Positions 17,582 through 26,248 of a DNA stretch of 60,201 nt are shown piece by piece. Position 1 is the first letter of the stretch. Each line of letters opens with the position of its first letter. Made by a program: the position numbers and the translations under genes. The notes below the pieces were generated by a model. It made no database searches. It was not told the DNA's origin and saw only the letters and a program-made list of their open reading frames with translations. This stretch comes from Cryomorphaceae bacterium (GTDB lineage: Bacteria > Bacteroidota > Bacteroidia > Flavobacteriales > Flavobacteriaceae): positions 1-60,201 of the forward strand of contig JABGTW010000053.1 in NCBI GenBank assembly GCA_018646865.1, written 5' to 3'.

Positions 17582-18239
17582 TAGAAATTTTTATTTCAAT
17601 AAGTGGGTTTTCTGAAAATTCTTTATCTAGTTTTTTCTTTATTCTAAAAAGTTTATTTAATTCTCTTTCTTTCTTTTTATTTGCCTTATCAATTTCAGGA
17701 AGAACTATTGTATCTCCTTTAACTTCTAATTTCATCTCATTTATAAGTTCCTCAATACTTTCTTCAGTTAATTTAATTTGTTTTCCAATTGCTTTTCTTT
17801 TTATTATTCCTGTTAAACTACTATCAATTCTTACATTTTTTACTCTGAGCAATAATCTTACTAATTTACTATCATCTTTAACTTGATAGGTTTGAGGATT
17901 ACTAGTATAAGCATTATAATAATTTTGATTTTTTAATTTTCTCCCATCTAAATTAATTTCTACAGGTCCGTTATGCCTGAAGCTAAATTCTCTTTTTGAA
18001 ATAAACTCTTGTAGATTTATAACAATTTTTAAGCTTTCTCTATAGAATTGTGATCTTAGTAATCCTCTAAGTAATTCATTTCTATCTCTAACTGTATATT
18101 CTTCTCCAAATAAAAATACTGTAGGAAGTCTTTTTGTTCCTACATTAACGTTACTTAAATCAACTTTAGTTCCCTCTTGACCAATCAAATTAGAAGATGA
18201 AATTATTAAGAATAATAGTATAGGTAAAAAATATTTCAC
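17574..18239 (-). CDS. Secreted protein of unknown function
   Basis: I do not recognise a family. The 221 residues start with a signal peptide (MKYFLPILLFLIISSSNLIGQ). The rest is mixed alpha/beta-looking sequence with a charged, probably helical C-terminal third (EIDKANKKKERELNKLFRIKKKLDKE at about 182-207). There are no cysteines in the mature part and no obvious catalytic motif. It lies 26 bases downstream of the SLC13 transporter gene on the same strand and could be co-transcribed, and it converges on pxpC with an 8-base overlap. A periplasmic or outer-membrane-associated location is likely. Confidence 0.7.
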   Translation of the reverse strand: MKYFLPILLFLIISSSNLIGQEGTKVDLSNVNVGTKRLPTVFLFGEEYTVRDRNELLRGLLRSQFYRESLKIVINLQEFISKREFSFRHNGPVEINLDGRKLKNQNYYNAYTSNPQTYQVKDDSKLVRLLLRVKNVRIDSSLTGIIKRKAIGKQIKLTEESIEELINEMKLEVKGDTIVLPEIDKANKKKERELNKLFRIKKKLDKEFSENPLIEIKISTN

Positions 18240-18265
18240 ATTTAAAGCTAAATAAAAAATGACTA

Positions 18266-19732
18266 TTATTCTGGTATTATAAAAACTAATGGGTCAAAGT
18301 TCCATAAACTAGGAAGTAAAAAGAATACAAAAAGAGTTAATATAATAATTGAAATTATGTTCATCCATATACCTACACGAACCATATCAGGTATGCGTAA
18401 ATAACCTGATCCAAAAACCACTGCGTTAGGAGGCGTTGCGACTGGTAACATAAACGCACAAGTTGCTGCAACAGTTGCTGAAACCATTAAAATGAATGGG
18501 TGGACATCAATCGTTATTGCCATTGGATATAAAATAGGCAATAGCATAGCTGTAGTTGCTAGATTTGATGTGATTTCTGTTAGAAAATTAACTGCAGCAA
18601 TCAAAACGATAACCAATAAAAATAGTGAAACTCCATCCAATAAAGTCATTTGAGAACCTATCCACAAAGCCAAGCCGCTATCCTTAAAACCAGCAGCTAA
18701 AGCCATTCCTCCTCCAAATAACAATAAAATTCCCCAGGGTAATTTTACAGCTTCTTCCCAATTTATAAGTCTTCTTTCTTTGTTTTTAGTAGGTATTAAG
18801 AAAATGATAATTGCTCCTATAATTGCAATAATAGTATCATCAATAGATGGAATAATTGATTTTAATAAAAAAGATCTACTAAACCATGCAAATGCAGTTA
18901 AACCAAATACGAGCCCTACTAATTTTTCTTCATAGCTTATTTTACCTAATGCCTTTAGTTGTTTGCTAATCTCCTCTCTTCCACCAGGAAAAGTTTTTTG
19001 TTTAAACTTAAAAGCAATGCTCGTAAGATATTTCCAACATATAAATAATAATACAATTGAAATTGGAAAACCAAATTTAAACCATTGTGCGAATGTGATT
19101 TCATAGCCAAAGGTTTCCTCAACTACACCTGCTAAGACTAAATTAGGAGGCGTTCCAATCAGAGTACTTAAACCTCCAATAGAAGCACTATAAGCAATAC
19201 CTAACATTAAAGCTTTTCCAAAAATTAAATTTTCTTTCTCAATTGTATTAGGATCATCTTTTAATTGAGTTACTATTGCAAGTGCAATAGGTAACATCAT
19301 AACTGCAGTTGCTGTATTTGAAATCCACATTGACATAAATGCAGTGGCCATCATAAAACCAAGAATAATAGTTACGACATTAGTTCCAATTAAATTGATA
19401 ATATTTAATGCTATACGTTTATGTAGGTTCCATTTTTGGATAGCTATCGCAATTATAAAACCACCTATATATAAAAAAACATACTTGTGTCCAAAAGATG
19501 CAGTTGTCTCTGATAGTCCTAGTCCACCAGTTAAGGGGAATAAAACAATAGGTAGTAAAGCTGTTACAGCTATTGGAATAGCTTCTGTAATCCACCAAAT
19601 AGCAATCCATATAGTAGATGCAAGAATAGCATTTGCTCGCGGATTCAATCCTTCAGGATGAAAAAAAAGTAAAATGAAAATGAATGCTAATGGACCCGAA
19701 AATAAGCCGATATTTTTTGGAGTAATGTTCAT
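18266..19732 (-). CDS. SLC13/DASS family sodium-coupled anion symporter
   Basis: This inner-membrane transporter has 488 residues and about 12 hydrophobic segments. The two substrate/sodium-binding hairpin motifs of the divalent-anion:sodium symporter family are clear: SNTATAVMMLPIALA with TPPNLVLAG in the first half, and TSNLATTAMLLPI with TPPNAVVFGSG in the second. Family members carry dicarboxylates, citrate or sulfate; SNT motifs are typical of C4-dicarboxylate carriers, so succinate/fumarate/malate is a reasonable guess. It is transcribed away from tRNA-Ser. Confidence 0.9.
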   Translation of the reverse strand: MNITPKNIGLFSGPLAFIFILLFFHPEGLNPRANAILASTIWIAIWWITEAIPIAVTALLPIVLFPLTGGLGLSETTASFGHKYVFLYIGGFIIAIAIQKWNLHKRIALNIINLIGTNVVTIILGFMMATAFMSMWISNTATAVMMLPIALAIVTQLKDDPNTIEKENLIFGKALMLGIAYSASIGGLSTLIGTPPNLVLAGVVEETFGYEITFAQWFKFGFPISIVLLFICWKYLTSIAFKFKQKTFPGGREEISKQLKALGKISYEEKLVGLVFGLTAFAWFSRSFLLKSIIPSIDDTIIAIIGAIIIFLIPTKNKERRLINWEEAVKLPWGILLLFGGGMALAAGFKDSGLALWIGSQMTLLDGVSLFLLVIVLIAAVNFLTEITSNLATTAMLLPILYPMAITIDVHPFILMVSATVAATCAFMLPVATPPNAVVFGSGYLRIPDMVRVGIWMNIISIIILTLFVFFLLPSLWNFDPLVFIIPE

Positions 19733-19802
19733 CTTTCAAATTTAAAAATAATATATTTTGGTGTTACAGCTGTTTTAAATAGTAGTTTGTTTTAATAATC
19801 AC

Positions 19803-19842
19803 AAAAAAAGCCCTTAAATATTAAATATTATCAAGGGCTTTT
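19803..19842 (-). terminator. Rho-independent terminator after tRNA-Ser
   Basis: A 10-bp perfect stem (19806-19815 with 19833-19842, AAAAGCCCTT / AAGGGCTTTT) encloses a 17-base AT-only-but-one loop. It is followed on the reverse strand by a run of T residues (seven, including those of the stem end). It sits immediately 3' of the tRNA gene, ahead of the SLC13 gene, so it isolates the two transcripts. Confidence 0.85.
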
Positions 19843-19843
19843 G

Positions 19844-19928
19844 CGGAGAAAGAGGGATTCGAACCCCCGGAGGTATGACCCTCAACAGTTTTCAAGACTG
19901 CCGCATTCGACCACTCTGCCATTTCTCC
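19844..19928 (-). tRNA. tRNA-Ser (anticodon UGA)
   Basis: On the reverse strand an 85-base cloverleaf is readable. The 7-bp acceptor stem GGAGAAA/TTTCTCC has discriminator G. The anticodon arm is CAGTC-TTGAAAA-CTG with anticodon TGA. A long variable arm (GAGGGTCATACCTC) is typical of serine tRNAs, and the T-arm is GGGGGTTCGAATCCCTC. The 3' CCA is not encoded. A -7 box lies upstream and a terminator immediately downstream. Confidence 0.96.
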
Positions 19929-19939
19929 AAATGCAGTTG

Positions 19940-19947
19940 CAAATATA
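19940..19947 (-). promoter_or_regulatory. -7 promoter element for tRNA-Ser
   Basis: TATATTTG on the reverse strand matches TAnnTTTG and ends 12 bases before the mature tRNA 5' end. No clear TTG lies 19-20 bases further upstream, so only the -7 element is supported. Confidence 0.6.
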
Positions 19948-20019
19948 CACGATTTTAGATATAAAAAAATAATTTGATACTAAGGTGAATCAAAAAATAA
20001 ATATCTTAATTTTAGCCTC

Positions 20020-20787
20020 ATGCTATTAGATATAAATTCAATTTTAATACTTCTAGGAATTGGCCTTTTTGCAGGAGTTGTTAATACACTAGCAGGTGGC
20101 GGATCACTTGTTACTCTTCCAGTTTTAATACTATTCTTGGGTCTAGATGAAGCAACTGCAAACGGTACAAATAGACTTATGGTAATTTCAGCAGCTCTAG
20201 TCGCAAGTTACGGTTATAGAAGTAAAAAAATTCTAACACATCCATACGGATTATATTTTGGTATAGTGGCTACTTTTGGAGCTATCATTGGAGCCAGAAT
20301 TGCTATAGATATAGATGGAGATACTTTCAAGAGATTTTTAGCTATTATTATGATAACTGTTGGTGTTATAATAGTTTTTAGATCTAAATCAATTGCTTCT
20401 TTAGATTTACCAGAAAGACTTACTGGTAAATATTTAATAGGAGGATTAGTTGGTTTCTTTTTTATTGGAATTTATGGAGGATTTCTTCAAGCCGGAGTAG
20501 GGATAGTAATAATGCTTTTGCTTACTCAATTAAATAGAATGAACTTACTTAGAACTAACTCAGTTAAAGCATTCTCTGTATTTTTCTATTCAATTGCAGC
20601 AGTTGCAATTTTTGCATTAGATGGTAAAATATTATGGATGGTTGGGCTATGGATGGTTCTGGGTTCAATAGTAGGAGCATGGCTATCAAGCAGGTGGTCA
20701 GTTAAGAAAGGTGACAAAGTTATTAGAATAACTCTTCTTATTATGGTGTCTTATATGGCAGTAAAACTTTGGTTAGACACTTTTTAA
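20020..20787 (+). CDS. Sulfite exporter TauE/SafE family permease
   Basis: This is a small integral membrane protein of 255 residues with about eight hydrophobic segments in two similar halves. The N-terminal half has the family hallmark GLFAGVVNTLAGGGSLVTLP followed by ATANGTNR. The second half has the matching GIYGGFLQAGVGI and LLRTNSVKAF. Members export or import sulfonates, sulfite or other organosulfur anions, but the substrate is not resolved by sequence. It stands alone between tRNA-Ser and the convergent ribB, with a 4-base overlap at the 3' end. Confidence 0.9.
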   Translation: MLLDINSILILLGIGLFAGVVNTLAGGGSLVTLPVLILFLGLDEATANGTNRLMVISAALVASYGYRSKKILTHPYGLYFGIVATFGAIIGARIAIDIDGDTFKRFLAIIMITVGVIIVFRSKSIASLDLPERLTGKYLIGGLVGFFFIGIYGGFLQAGVGIVIMLLLTQLNRMNLLRTNSVKAFSVFFYSIAAVAIFALDGKILWMVGLWMVLGSIVGAWLSSRWSVKKGDKVIRITLLIMVSYMAVKLWLDTF

Positions 20788-21890
20788 TAGCTAGTGTGAT
20801 CAACTATACTTAATCCGTAACCAGAAAGTCCTACTCGATGTTTCTGTTCAGAGTTACTAAGTAAATTAACTTTAGAAATATCTAAATCATGCAAAATTTG
20901 AGCTCCAATTCCAAAATCTCTAAAATCAATTTTAGGTTTTTCTGAATCCTCATTTATAGAGTTGAGTTTTTTCAATATATTTTCAGATGATTGATTTTGA
21001 TTAATAAAGATTACAGCACCTTTTCCTTCTTTATTAATTTGCTCAAAGATTTTATCATAATTTTTTTCATTGGTTCCTGACAATATCTTAGTAACATCAT
21101 TATCAACAACTGATGAATTTATTCTAGTTAGAATAACCTCATCTTTATTCCATTTACCAAGAGTTAATGCTATATGAACTTGATCATTATTAGTTTGTTT
21201 GTATGCTCTTAATCTATAATTTCCAAAGTTAGTTTTAACTTCTTTATCAAAGCTTTTACTAATTAAGCTATCATTCTTCATTCTATATGCTACAAGATCC
21301 TCAATTGAAACTAATTTTAAATTAAATTTTTCTGCTACTTTAAATAACTCAGGTAATCTTGACATAGATCCATCATCATTCATAATTTCAACAATAACTC
21401 CAGCGGATTTAAAACCCGCAAGTCGAGCAAAATCTATAGCAGCTTCAGTATGACCTGTTCTTCTCAGAACACCTCCGTTCTTAGCAATTAAAGGAAAAAC
21501 ATGACCAGGTCTTTGAAGATCTTCCGGTTTTGTATTTTTATCTACTAATGCTTTAACTGTTTTAGATCTATCTGATGCAGATATTCCTGAGGTTACTCCG
21601 TTTCCTTTTAGATCAACTGATACAGTAAATGCAGTTTCAAGAGGATCAGTATTATTAGGAACCATTTTTTTAAGACTTAGTTTAGAACATAATTTTTCTG
21701 ACATTGGAACACAGATTAATCCTCTACCATTTTTTGCCATAAAATTAATTTTTGAAGAATCAATTGTTTCAGCAGCAGTAATAAAATCACCTTCATTTTC
21801 TCTGTTTTCATCATCAACAACAATAATAATTTCTCCATTTTTTATTGCAGAGATTGCATCTTCTATTTTATCTAATTTAATCTTACTCAT
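20784..21890 (-). CDS. ribB: 3,4-dihydroxy-2-butanone-4-phosphate synthase with degenerate GTP cyclohydrolase II domain
   Basis: The N-terminal ~205 residues are a complete DHBP synthase (riboflavin pathway, ribulose-5-phosphate to the 4-carbon unit). Visible motifs are DDENRENEGD (26-35), RPGHVFPLIA (127-136) and GHTEAAIDFARLAG. The C-terminal ~150 residues follow the GTP cyclohydrolase II (RibA) fold and end with a recognisable GLSGYGLSIVDH. However, the zinc-binding Cys-x10-Cys-x-Cys segment is replaced by cysteine-free INSSVVDNDVTKILSGTN (257-274), and the QEGRGIGL motif is missing. That domain should be inactive. A separate ribA is expected elsewhere. The gene overlaps lptF/G by 4 bases. 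Confidence 0.93.
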   Translation of the reverse strand: MSKIKLDKIEDAISAIKNGEIIIVVDDENRENEGDFITAAETIDSSKINFMAKNGRGLICVPMSEKLCSKLSLKKMVPNNTDPLETAFTVSVDLKGNGVTSGISASDRSKTVKALVDKNTKPEDLQRPGHVFPLIAKNGGVLRRTGHTEAAIDFARLAGFKSAGVIVEIMNDDGSMSRLPELFKVAEKFNLKLVSIEDLVAYRMKNDSLISKSFDKEVKTNFGNYRLRAYKQTNNDQVHIALTLGKWNKDEVILTRINSSVVDNDVTKILSGTNEKNYDKIFEQINKEGKGAVIFINQNQSSENILKKLNSINEDSEKPKIDFRDFGIGAQILHDLDISKVNLLSNSEQKHRVGLSGYGLSIVDHTSY

Positions 21891-23323
21891 TTTCCTAATT
21901 TAAATTTATTGATTACTTGAATTACTTTATCATATAATGTAAAACTAATCCCCCTGTCTGCTGAAACAATTTTAGTCAGATAAATAGCAAAAGGGGCTAT
22001 TATAAAAGTTGATATCCAGCTTCCTATAAAGGGGCTAATTGAGCTATCTTCAGCAGCATTTTTCCCAAAAACTCCAATATAGTGATACGTTAGAAATATC
22101 ACAATTGATAAAACTAGTGGAAGTCCCAGTCCACCTTTTCTAATAATCGCACCTAATGATGCTCCAATAAGAAATAAAAATATACATGCAAAGATCAAAC
22201 TATACCTTTCATTAATACTAAGCTTGTGAAGGTTTATTAGTTTTTCCTGTAAGAAGAATGTCTTTTTTTTATTAGATAATTGTCTTAGATACATATCAAC
22301 TTCTTCATCTGCCATAGTTAAAATACTATTAGTCTCATATACTTCAGGATTATCTAGAAGATAAAGAAATGATTTATTAAGTTCAACTTTAATTAATTCT
22401 GCTTGATTAGTATTTAAATTAGGAAGTTTTCTAATTGTATGACCAGACAAAAAAGTAATACCGTGCCTATTTTTATCACTCTCAAACTTATTGATTAAAG
22501 TGTCTGAGCTTTTTTTTAGTTCGGTAACTTTTTGCATCCTATAAGTTGACTTATAGTTCTCCTCTTCAAGATTAACATTATTAAATTCTGAAATATCTAT
22601 GTTTAATATATATTCATCAAAGGAAGCTCTAGTATGTGGGTACTTTTGTTTTTCAGCAGTAGTAGATGCAAGTATATCTTCATATCTATAACCATTTCTT
22701 AAAATTAGTTGAAGATAATTCTCATTTTCATTTTTGACTTCTCCATTTTCAGCTTTAATTACAAGTCTATTAACTTCATCATCTGATATACTGTGAAGAA
22801 TTATATCTTCTAGAAATTGCTCGTTATCACCAAACTTTTTTGCAACTTTAATATTCATATTTCCTATATCATTAAAAATTCCTTCACGAATACTTAAAGT
22901 GGGTTTTAGTTTAGCTAAATTTTTTCTCAAATTATAGGACTTCAATTCACCATATGTTACCACATTATCTGAAAAATAAAAGGATCCAATTCCAAGAAAA
23001 ATATGAAAAATTAATAATGCTACCATGCTTCTTACAATAGATATTCCATTTGATTTCATGGCAATAAACTCATAGTTTTCAGATAGAGTCCCATAAGTAG
23101 TTAATGATGCAAGAAGTATTGATAGAGGTAATACGAGAGGAACTAATTTTGGTGAGAAATACATAAAAAATTTACCGATTGTAAAAATGTCTAAACCTTT
23201 ACCAGCAAGCTCATCTATATAAAGCCAGAATGTTTGAATAATAAATATCAAAAAACATATAGCAAAAACGCCAATGAATCTAGTTAAGTATGACTTTAAT
23301 ATGTATTTGTCTAATATTTTCAA
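21887..23323 (-). CDS. LptF/LptG family lipopolysaccharide export permease
   Basis: This is an inner-membrane permease of the YjgP/YjgQ type, part of the Lpt machine that moves LPS to the outer membrane. The 478 residues have an N-terminal membrane block beginning LDKYILKSYLTRFIGVF and continuing FMYFSPKLVPLVLPLSILLA. A large periplasmic middle region (about 100-370) carries the jellyroll domain, and C-terminal helices include FLIGASLGAIIRKGGLGLPLV, which is characteristic. It overlaps ribB downstream and lolA upstream by 4 bases each. F versus G cannot be separated confidently here. Confidence 0.92.
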   Translation of the reverse strand: MKILDKYILKSYLTRFIGVFAICFLIFIIQTFWLYIDELAGKGLDIFTIGKFFMYFSPKLVPLVLPLSILLASLTTYGTLSENYEFIAMKSNGISIVRSMVALLIFHIFLGIGSFYFSDNVVTYGELKSYNLRKNLAKLKPTLSIREGIFNDIGNMNIKVAKKFGDNEQFLEDIILHSISDDEVNRLVIKAENGEVKNENENYLQLILRNGYRYEDILASTTAEKQKYPHTRASFDEYILNIDISEFNNVNLEEENYKSTYRMQKVTELKKSSDTLINKFESDKNRHGITFLSGHTIRKLPNLNTNQAELIKVELNKSFLYLLDNPEVYETNSILTMADEEVDMYLRQLSNKKKTFFLQEKLINLHKLSINERYSLIFACIFLFLIGASLGAIIRKGGLGLPLVLSIVIFLTYHYIGVFGKNAAEDSSISPFIGSWISTFIIAPFAIYLTKIVSADRGISFTLYDKVIQVINKFKLGK

Positions 23324-23949
23324 TTTTCGAGAACTGTTAAATAATTTTCATAATCATTTATATCAAATTTAAATAAAGACAATGGAACCTTTAAATTATA
23401 ATCATAAGTTAATGTTAAAAATCTATTGATCACAGTACCACTTTGTTCTTCAATCATTTCAATTTTTTCAATAGAAAGATTAGAGGAATTAATAAATATG
23501 TTATAAATAATATCTTTTTCTTCAGGGCTTTTTGCAGTTATAAAATGAGAGTTTTCATTTATATTTTGATTTTTTAAATCAAATCCTTTTAAGAAAAAAT
23601 TAAATATTTGACTAGGTGTGAAATTTAAAAATGAATTGTTTTCATTACTTATTATAATCTCTTTATTTTCATGAATAATTGTATAAAATTTTTCACCATC
23701 ATATATCTGATCAATTTCAGGAGTGTCTATTAGATATTTTTCACCTTTAATATAAAAAACACCATTAATTGGTAAAAGGTTATTTTCAAATTCAGAAGAA
23801 ACATTGAATTTATAGTAGACATTGTTTAGCATTAATGCATTTTCTCTTACTCTTTCAATAATATCAATCGCAGATTCTTGAGCAGATAGGTTTGCAAAAC
23901 CTAAAAGAAATACTAAGACTTTTATGAATAATTTATTTTTGTCCACCAC
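23320..23949 (-). CDS. lolA: LolA-like outer membrane lipoprotein carrier
   Basis: This periplasmic carrier ferries lipoproteins from the inner to the outer membrane. The 209 residues have a signal peptide ending near ANLSAQ and then a LolA-type beta-sheet sequence (IDIIERVRENALMLNNVYYKF, YIKGEKYLIDTPEIDQIYDGEKFYTI). The start is a GTG (23949, with a second GTG just after), overlapping the end of ftsK by 17 bases; no ATG is available before the signal sequence. The order ftsK-lolA-lptF/G-ribB is common in Flavobacteriia and supports the assignment. Confidence 0.85.
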   Translation of the reverse strand: MVDKNKLFIKVLVFLLGFANLSAQESAIDIIERVRENALMLNNVYYKFNVSSEFENNLLPINGVFYIKGEKYLIDTPEIDQIYDGEKFYTIIHENKEIIISNENNSFLNFTPSQIFNFFLKGFDLKNQNINENSHFITAKSPEEKDIIYNIFINSSNLSIEKIEMIEEQSGTVINRFLTLTYDYNLKVPLSLFKFDINDYENYLTVLEN

Positions 23950-26206
23950 TCAAAAGAGTTTCTAATGAATTTAAATCTGATATGAGTACCTGTCTAGGTT
24001 TACTACCTTCAAAAGGACCTACAATACCAGCATCTTCCATTTGGTCAATTAATCTTCCTGCTCTATTATATCCAAGTTTAAGTTTTCTTTGGAGTAAAGA
24101 AGCTGAACCTTGTTGGTTTGAAACAATAACTCTAGCAGCATCATTAAACATTAAATCTCTATCCTCTATCGAAATATCAGATGACTGACCACCATCTTCT
24201 TTTGAGTACTCAGGAAGTTCATATGCTGTTGGATAGCCCATTTGTGATCCTATAAAATCAGATAACTTATCAACTTCTGGGGTATCAATAAATCCACATT
24301 GTATTCTAGTTAAATCATTTGATTGTGAATATAATAAATCACCCCTTCCAATCAATTGTTCTGCACCGCCTGTATCTAGAATTGTTCTAGAATCAATTTT
24401 AGAGGTAACTCTAAATGCAATTCTAGCCGGGAAGTTTGCTTTAATTAGTCCAGTGATTACATTCACAGAAGGTCTTTGTGTAGCTATTATTAGATGAATT
24501 CCTACAGCTCTTGAAAGTTGTGCTAATCTAGCTAAAGGAGTCTCTACTTCTTTTCCAGCTGTCATTATTAAATCTGCAAACTCATCTATCACTAGGACTA
24601 TATATGGTAAAAAAGTATGTCCATTTTCTGGATTTAATTTTCTGGATATAAATTTTGTATTGTATTCTTTTATATTCCTAGTCATTGCATCCTTAAGCAA
24701 TTCATATCTTTTATCCATTTCCATACATAATGAATTAAGTGTATTAATTACTTTATCATTATCTGTAATTATTGCATCTTCTGATTCGGGAAGTTTAGCT
24801 AGGTAGTGTCTTTCTATTTTATTATAAATAGAAAGTTCAATTTTTTTTGGATCAACTAAAACAAATTTTACTTGAGCTGGATGCTTTTTATAGAGTATAG
24901 AAGTAATAATGGCATTAATCCCAACAGATTTACCTTGACCAGTTGCACCAGCCATTAAAAGGTGAGGCATCTTAGTTAAATCAACTATAAATGTTTCATT
25001 ACTGATCGTCTTTCCAATTGCAATTGGAAGCTCCATTTCAGATTCAATATATTTTTTTGATGATAGAAGGGACTTCATTGACACAATAGACTTTTTCTTA
25101 TTAGGAACTTCAATACCTATAGTTCCTTTTCCAGGTATTGGAGCAATTATTCTTATGCCAAGAGCTGAAAGAGATAAAGCTATATCATCTTCAAGATTTT
25201 TTATTTTTGAAATTCTTACTCCTGCATTGGGAATTATTTCATAAAGTGTTACAGTAGGACCAATAGTAGCTTTAATTTGTTTTATACCAATATTATAATT
25301 TTTAAGAGTATCAACTATTTTATTTTTGTTTGTTTCAAGTTCATCCTGATCTATTTTAATAGTTCCGTCTCCATAATCTTTCAAAATATCAATACTAGGA
25401 TTTTTGAAATTACTTAAATCTAGAGTTGGATCAAATTTCTTAAGATCAACTTTATTAAAACTAATATTCTTTGTGCTTTTTTCTTCAAAGTTAATTTCCT
25501 TAACTTCCATTGAAACATTATCATCATTTATAGTTGATTCTAACTTAACTTCATCTTCTTCATTTAATTTTGGATCTACAGTAACTTTTAAATCTTCTTC
25601 ATATAATATATTATCCTCAAGCATACCTTTAAGGGGCTTTTCCTCTAATTTTTTTGAGGGTTTAATACTATTTAATAAAATTAAAATTGAACTAGGAGTT
25701 ATATTCCATAAAATTGCAATAGATAAAATAAAAATGAAAGTTATAATTAGCAATATTCCAATACTTCCAATGTAAGTCTCCAGAAATGCATTTATTTCAA
25801 ACCCAACAATCCCAGATTGAATTGGAAAATAATTACCAAGATACCCAGATAGTAAAGTAGTCCAGATAATTAGTATTAACAACCAATTTATTTTTTTAAT
25901 TAAGTCAAGTATTTTTTTATTAAACAGTAAATAATAAGAAGAAACCAAAAGAATTAAAGGAAAAATAAAGCTTGATATTCCAAATAAGTCATATATAAAA
26001 AAATGACTTATTGATGCGCCTATTTTACCTAAGATATTTTCAACTTCAATATTTCTATCAAGTAAGCTTCCAACATTACTTTGATCTACTCTCCAGTTAA
26101 ACATGTAAGATATAAATGAAGTAAAAAGTATTACAGAAATAAATAGAAGAGTGTAGGCAAGTATAACTTTAAAATTGTTTACATCAGCTTTTTTCTTGCC
26201 ACTCAT
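23933..26206 (-). CDS. ftsK: DNA translocase FtsK
   Basis: This septal DNA pump clears and resolves chromosome dimers during division. Using the ATG at 26206 it has 757 residues. Membrane segments occupy about 1-185, an acidic linker about 190-270, and the RecA-like motor follows with Walker A GATGQGKSVGINAI and Walker B IVLVIDEFADLIM. TQRPSVNVITGLIKANFPARIAFRV follows in two family blocks. The C-terminal winged-helix gamma domain ends with LLQRKLKLGYNRAGRLIDQME. A TTG six codons upstream (26224) falls inside the -7 box and is unlikely to be used. It is first gene of the ftsK-lolA-lptF/G-ribB operon. Confidence 0.96.
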   Translation of the reverse strand: MSGKKKADVNNFKVILAYTLLFISVILFTSFISYMFNWRVDQSNVGSLLDRNIEVENILGKIGASISHFFIYDLFGISSFIFPLILLVSSYYLLFNKKILDLIKKINWLLILIIWTTLLSGYLGNYFPIQSGIVGFEINAFLETYIGSIGILLIITFIFILSIAILWNITPSSILILLNSIKPSKKLEEKPLKGMLEDNILYEEDLKVTVDPKLNEEDEVKLESTINDDNVSMEVKEINFEEKSTKNISFNKVDLKKFDPTLDLSNFKNPSIDILKDYGDGTIKIDQDELETNKNKIVDTLKNYNIGIKQIKATIGPTVTLYEIIPNAGVRISKIKNLEDDIALSLSALGIRIIAPIPGKGTIGIEVPNKKKSIVSMKSLLSSKKYIESEMELPIAIGKTISNETFIVDLTKMPHLLMAGATGQGKSVGINAIITSILYKKHPAQVKFVLVDPKKIELSIYNKIERHYLAKLPESEDAIITDNDKVINTLNSLCMEMDKRYELLKDAMTRNIKEYNTKFISRKLNPENGHTFLPYIVLVIDEFADLIMTAGKEVETPLARLAQLSRAVGIHLIIATQRPSVNVITGLIKANFPARIAFRVTSKIDSRTILDTGGAEQLIGRGDLLYSQSNDLTRIQCGFIDTPEVDKLSDFIGSQMGYPTAYELPEYSKEDGGQSSDISIEDRDLMFNDAARVIVSNQQGSASLLQRKLKLGYNRAGRLIDQMEDAGIVGPFEGSKPRQVLISDLNSLETLLSGGQK

Positions 26207-26221
26207 AAAAATAGTATTAGA

Positions 26222-26229
26222 CAAAAATA
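26222..26229 (-). promoter_or_regulatory. -7 promoter element upstream of ftsK
   Basis: TATTTTTG on the reverse strand fits TAnnTTTG and lies 15 bases upstream of the ATG at 26206. No TTG is found at 19-20 bases further upstream. Its position over the alternative TTG start favours the ATG. Confidence 0.5.
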
Positions 26230-26248
26230 CAAATATGAGTTTAGATTT

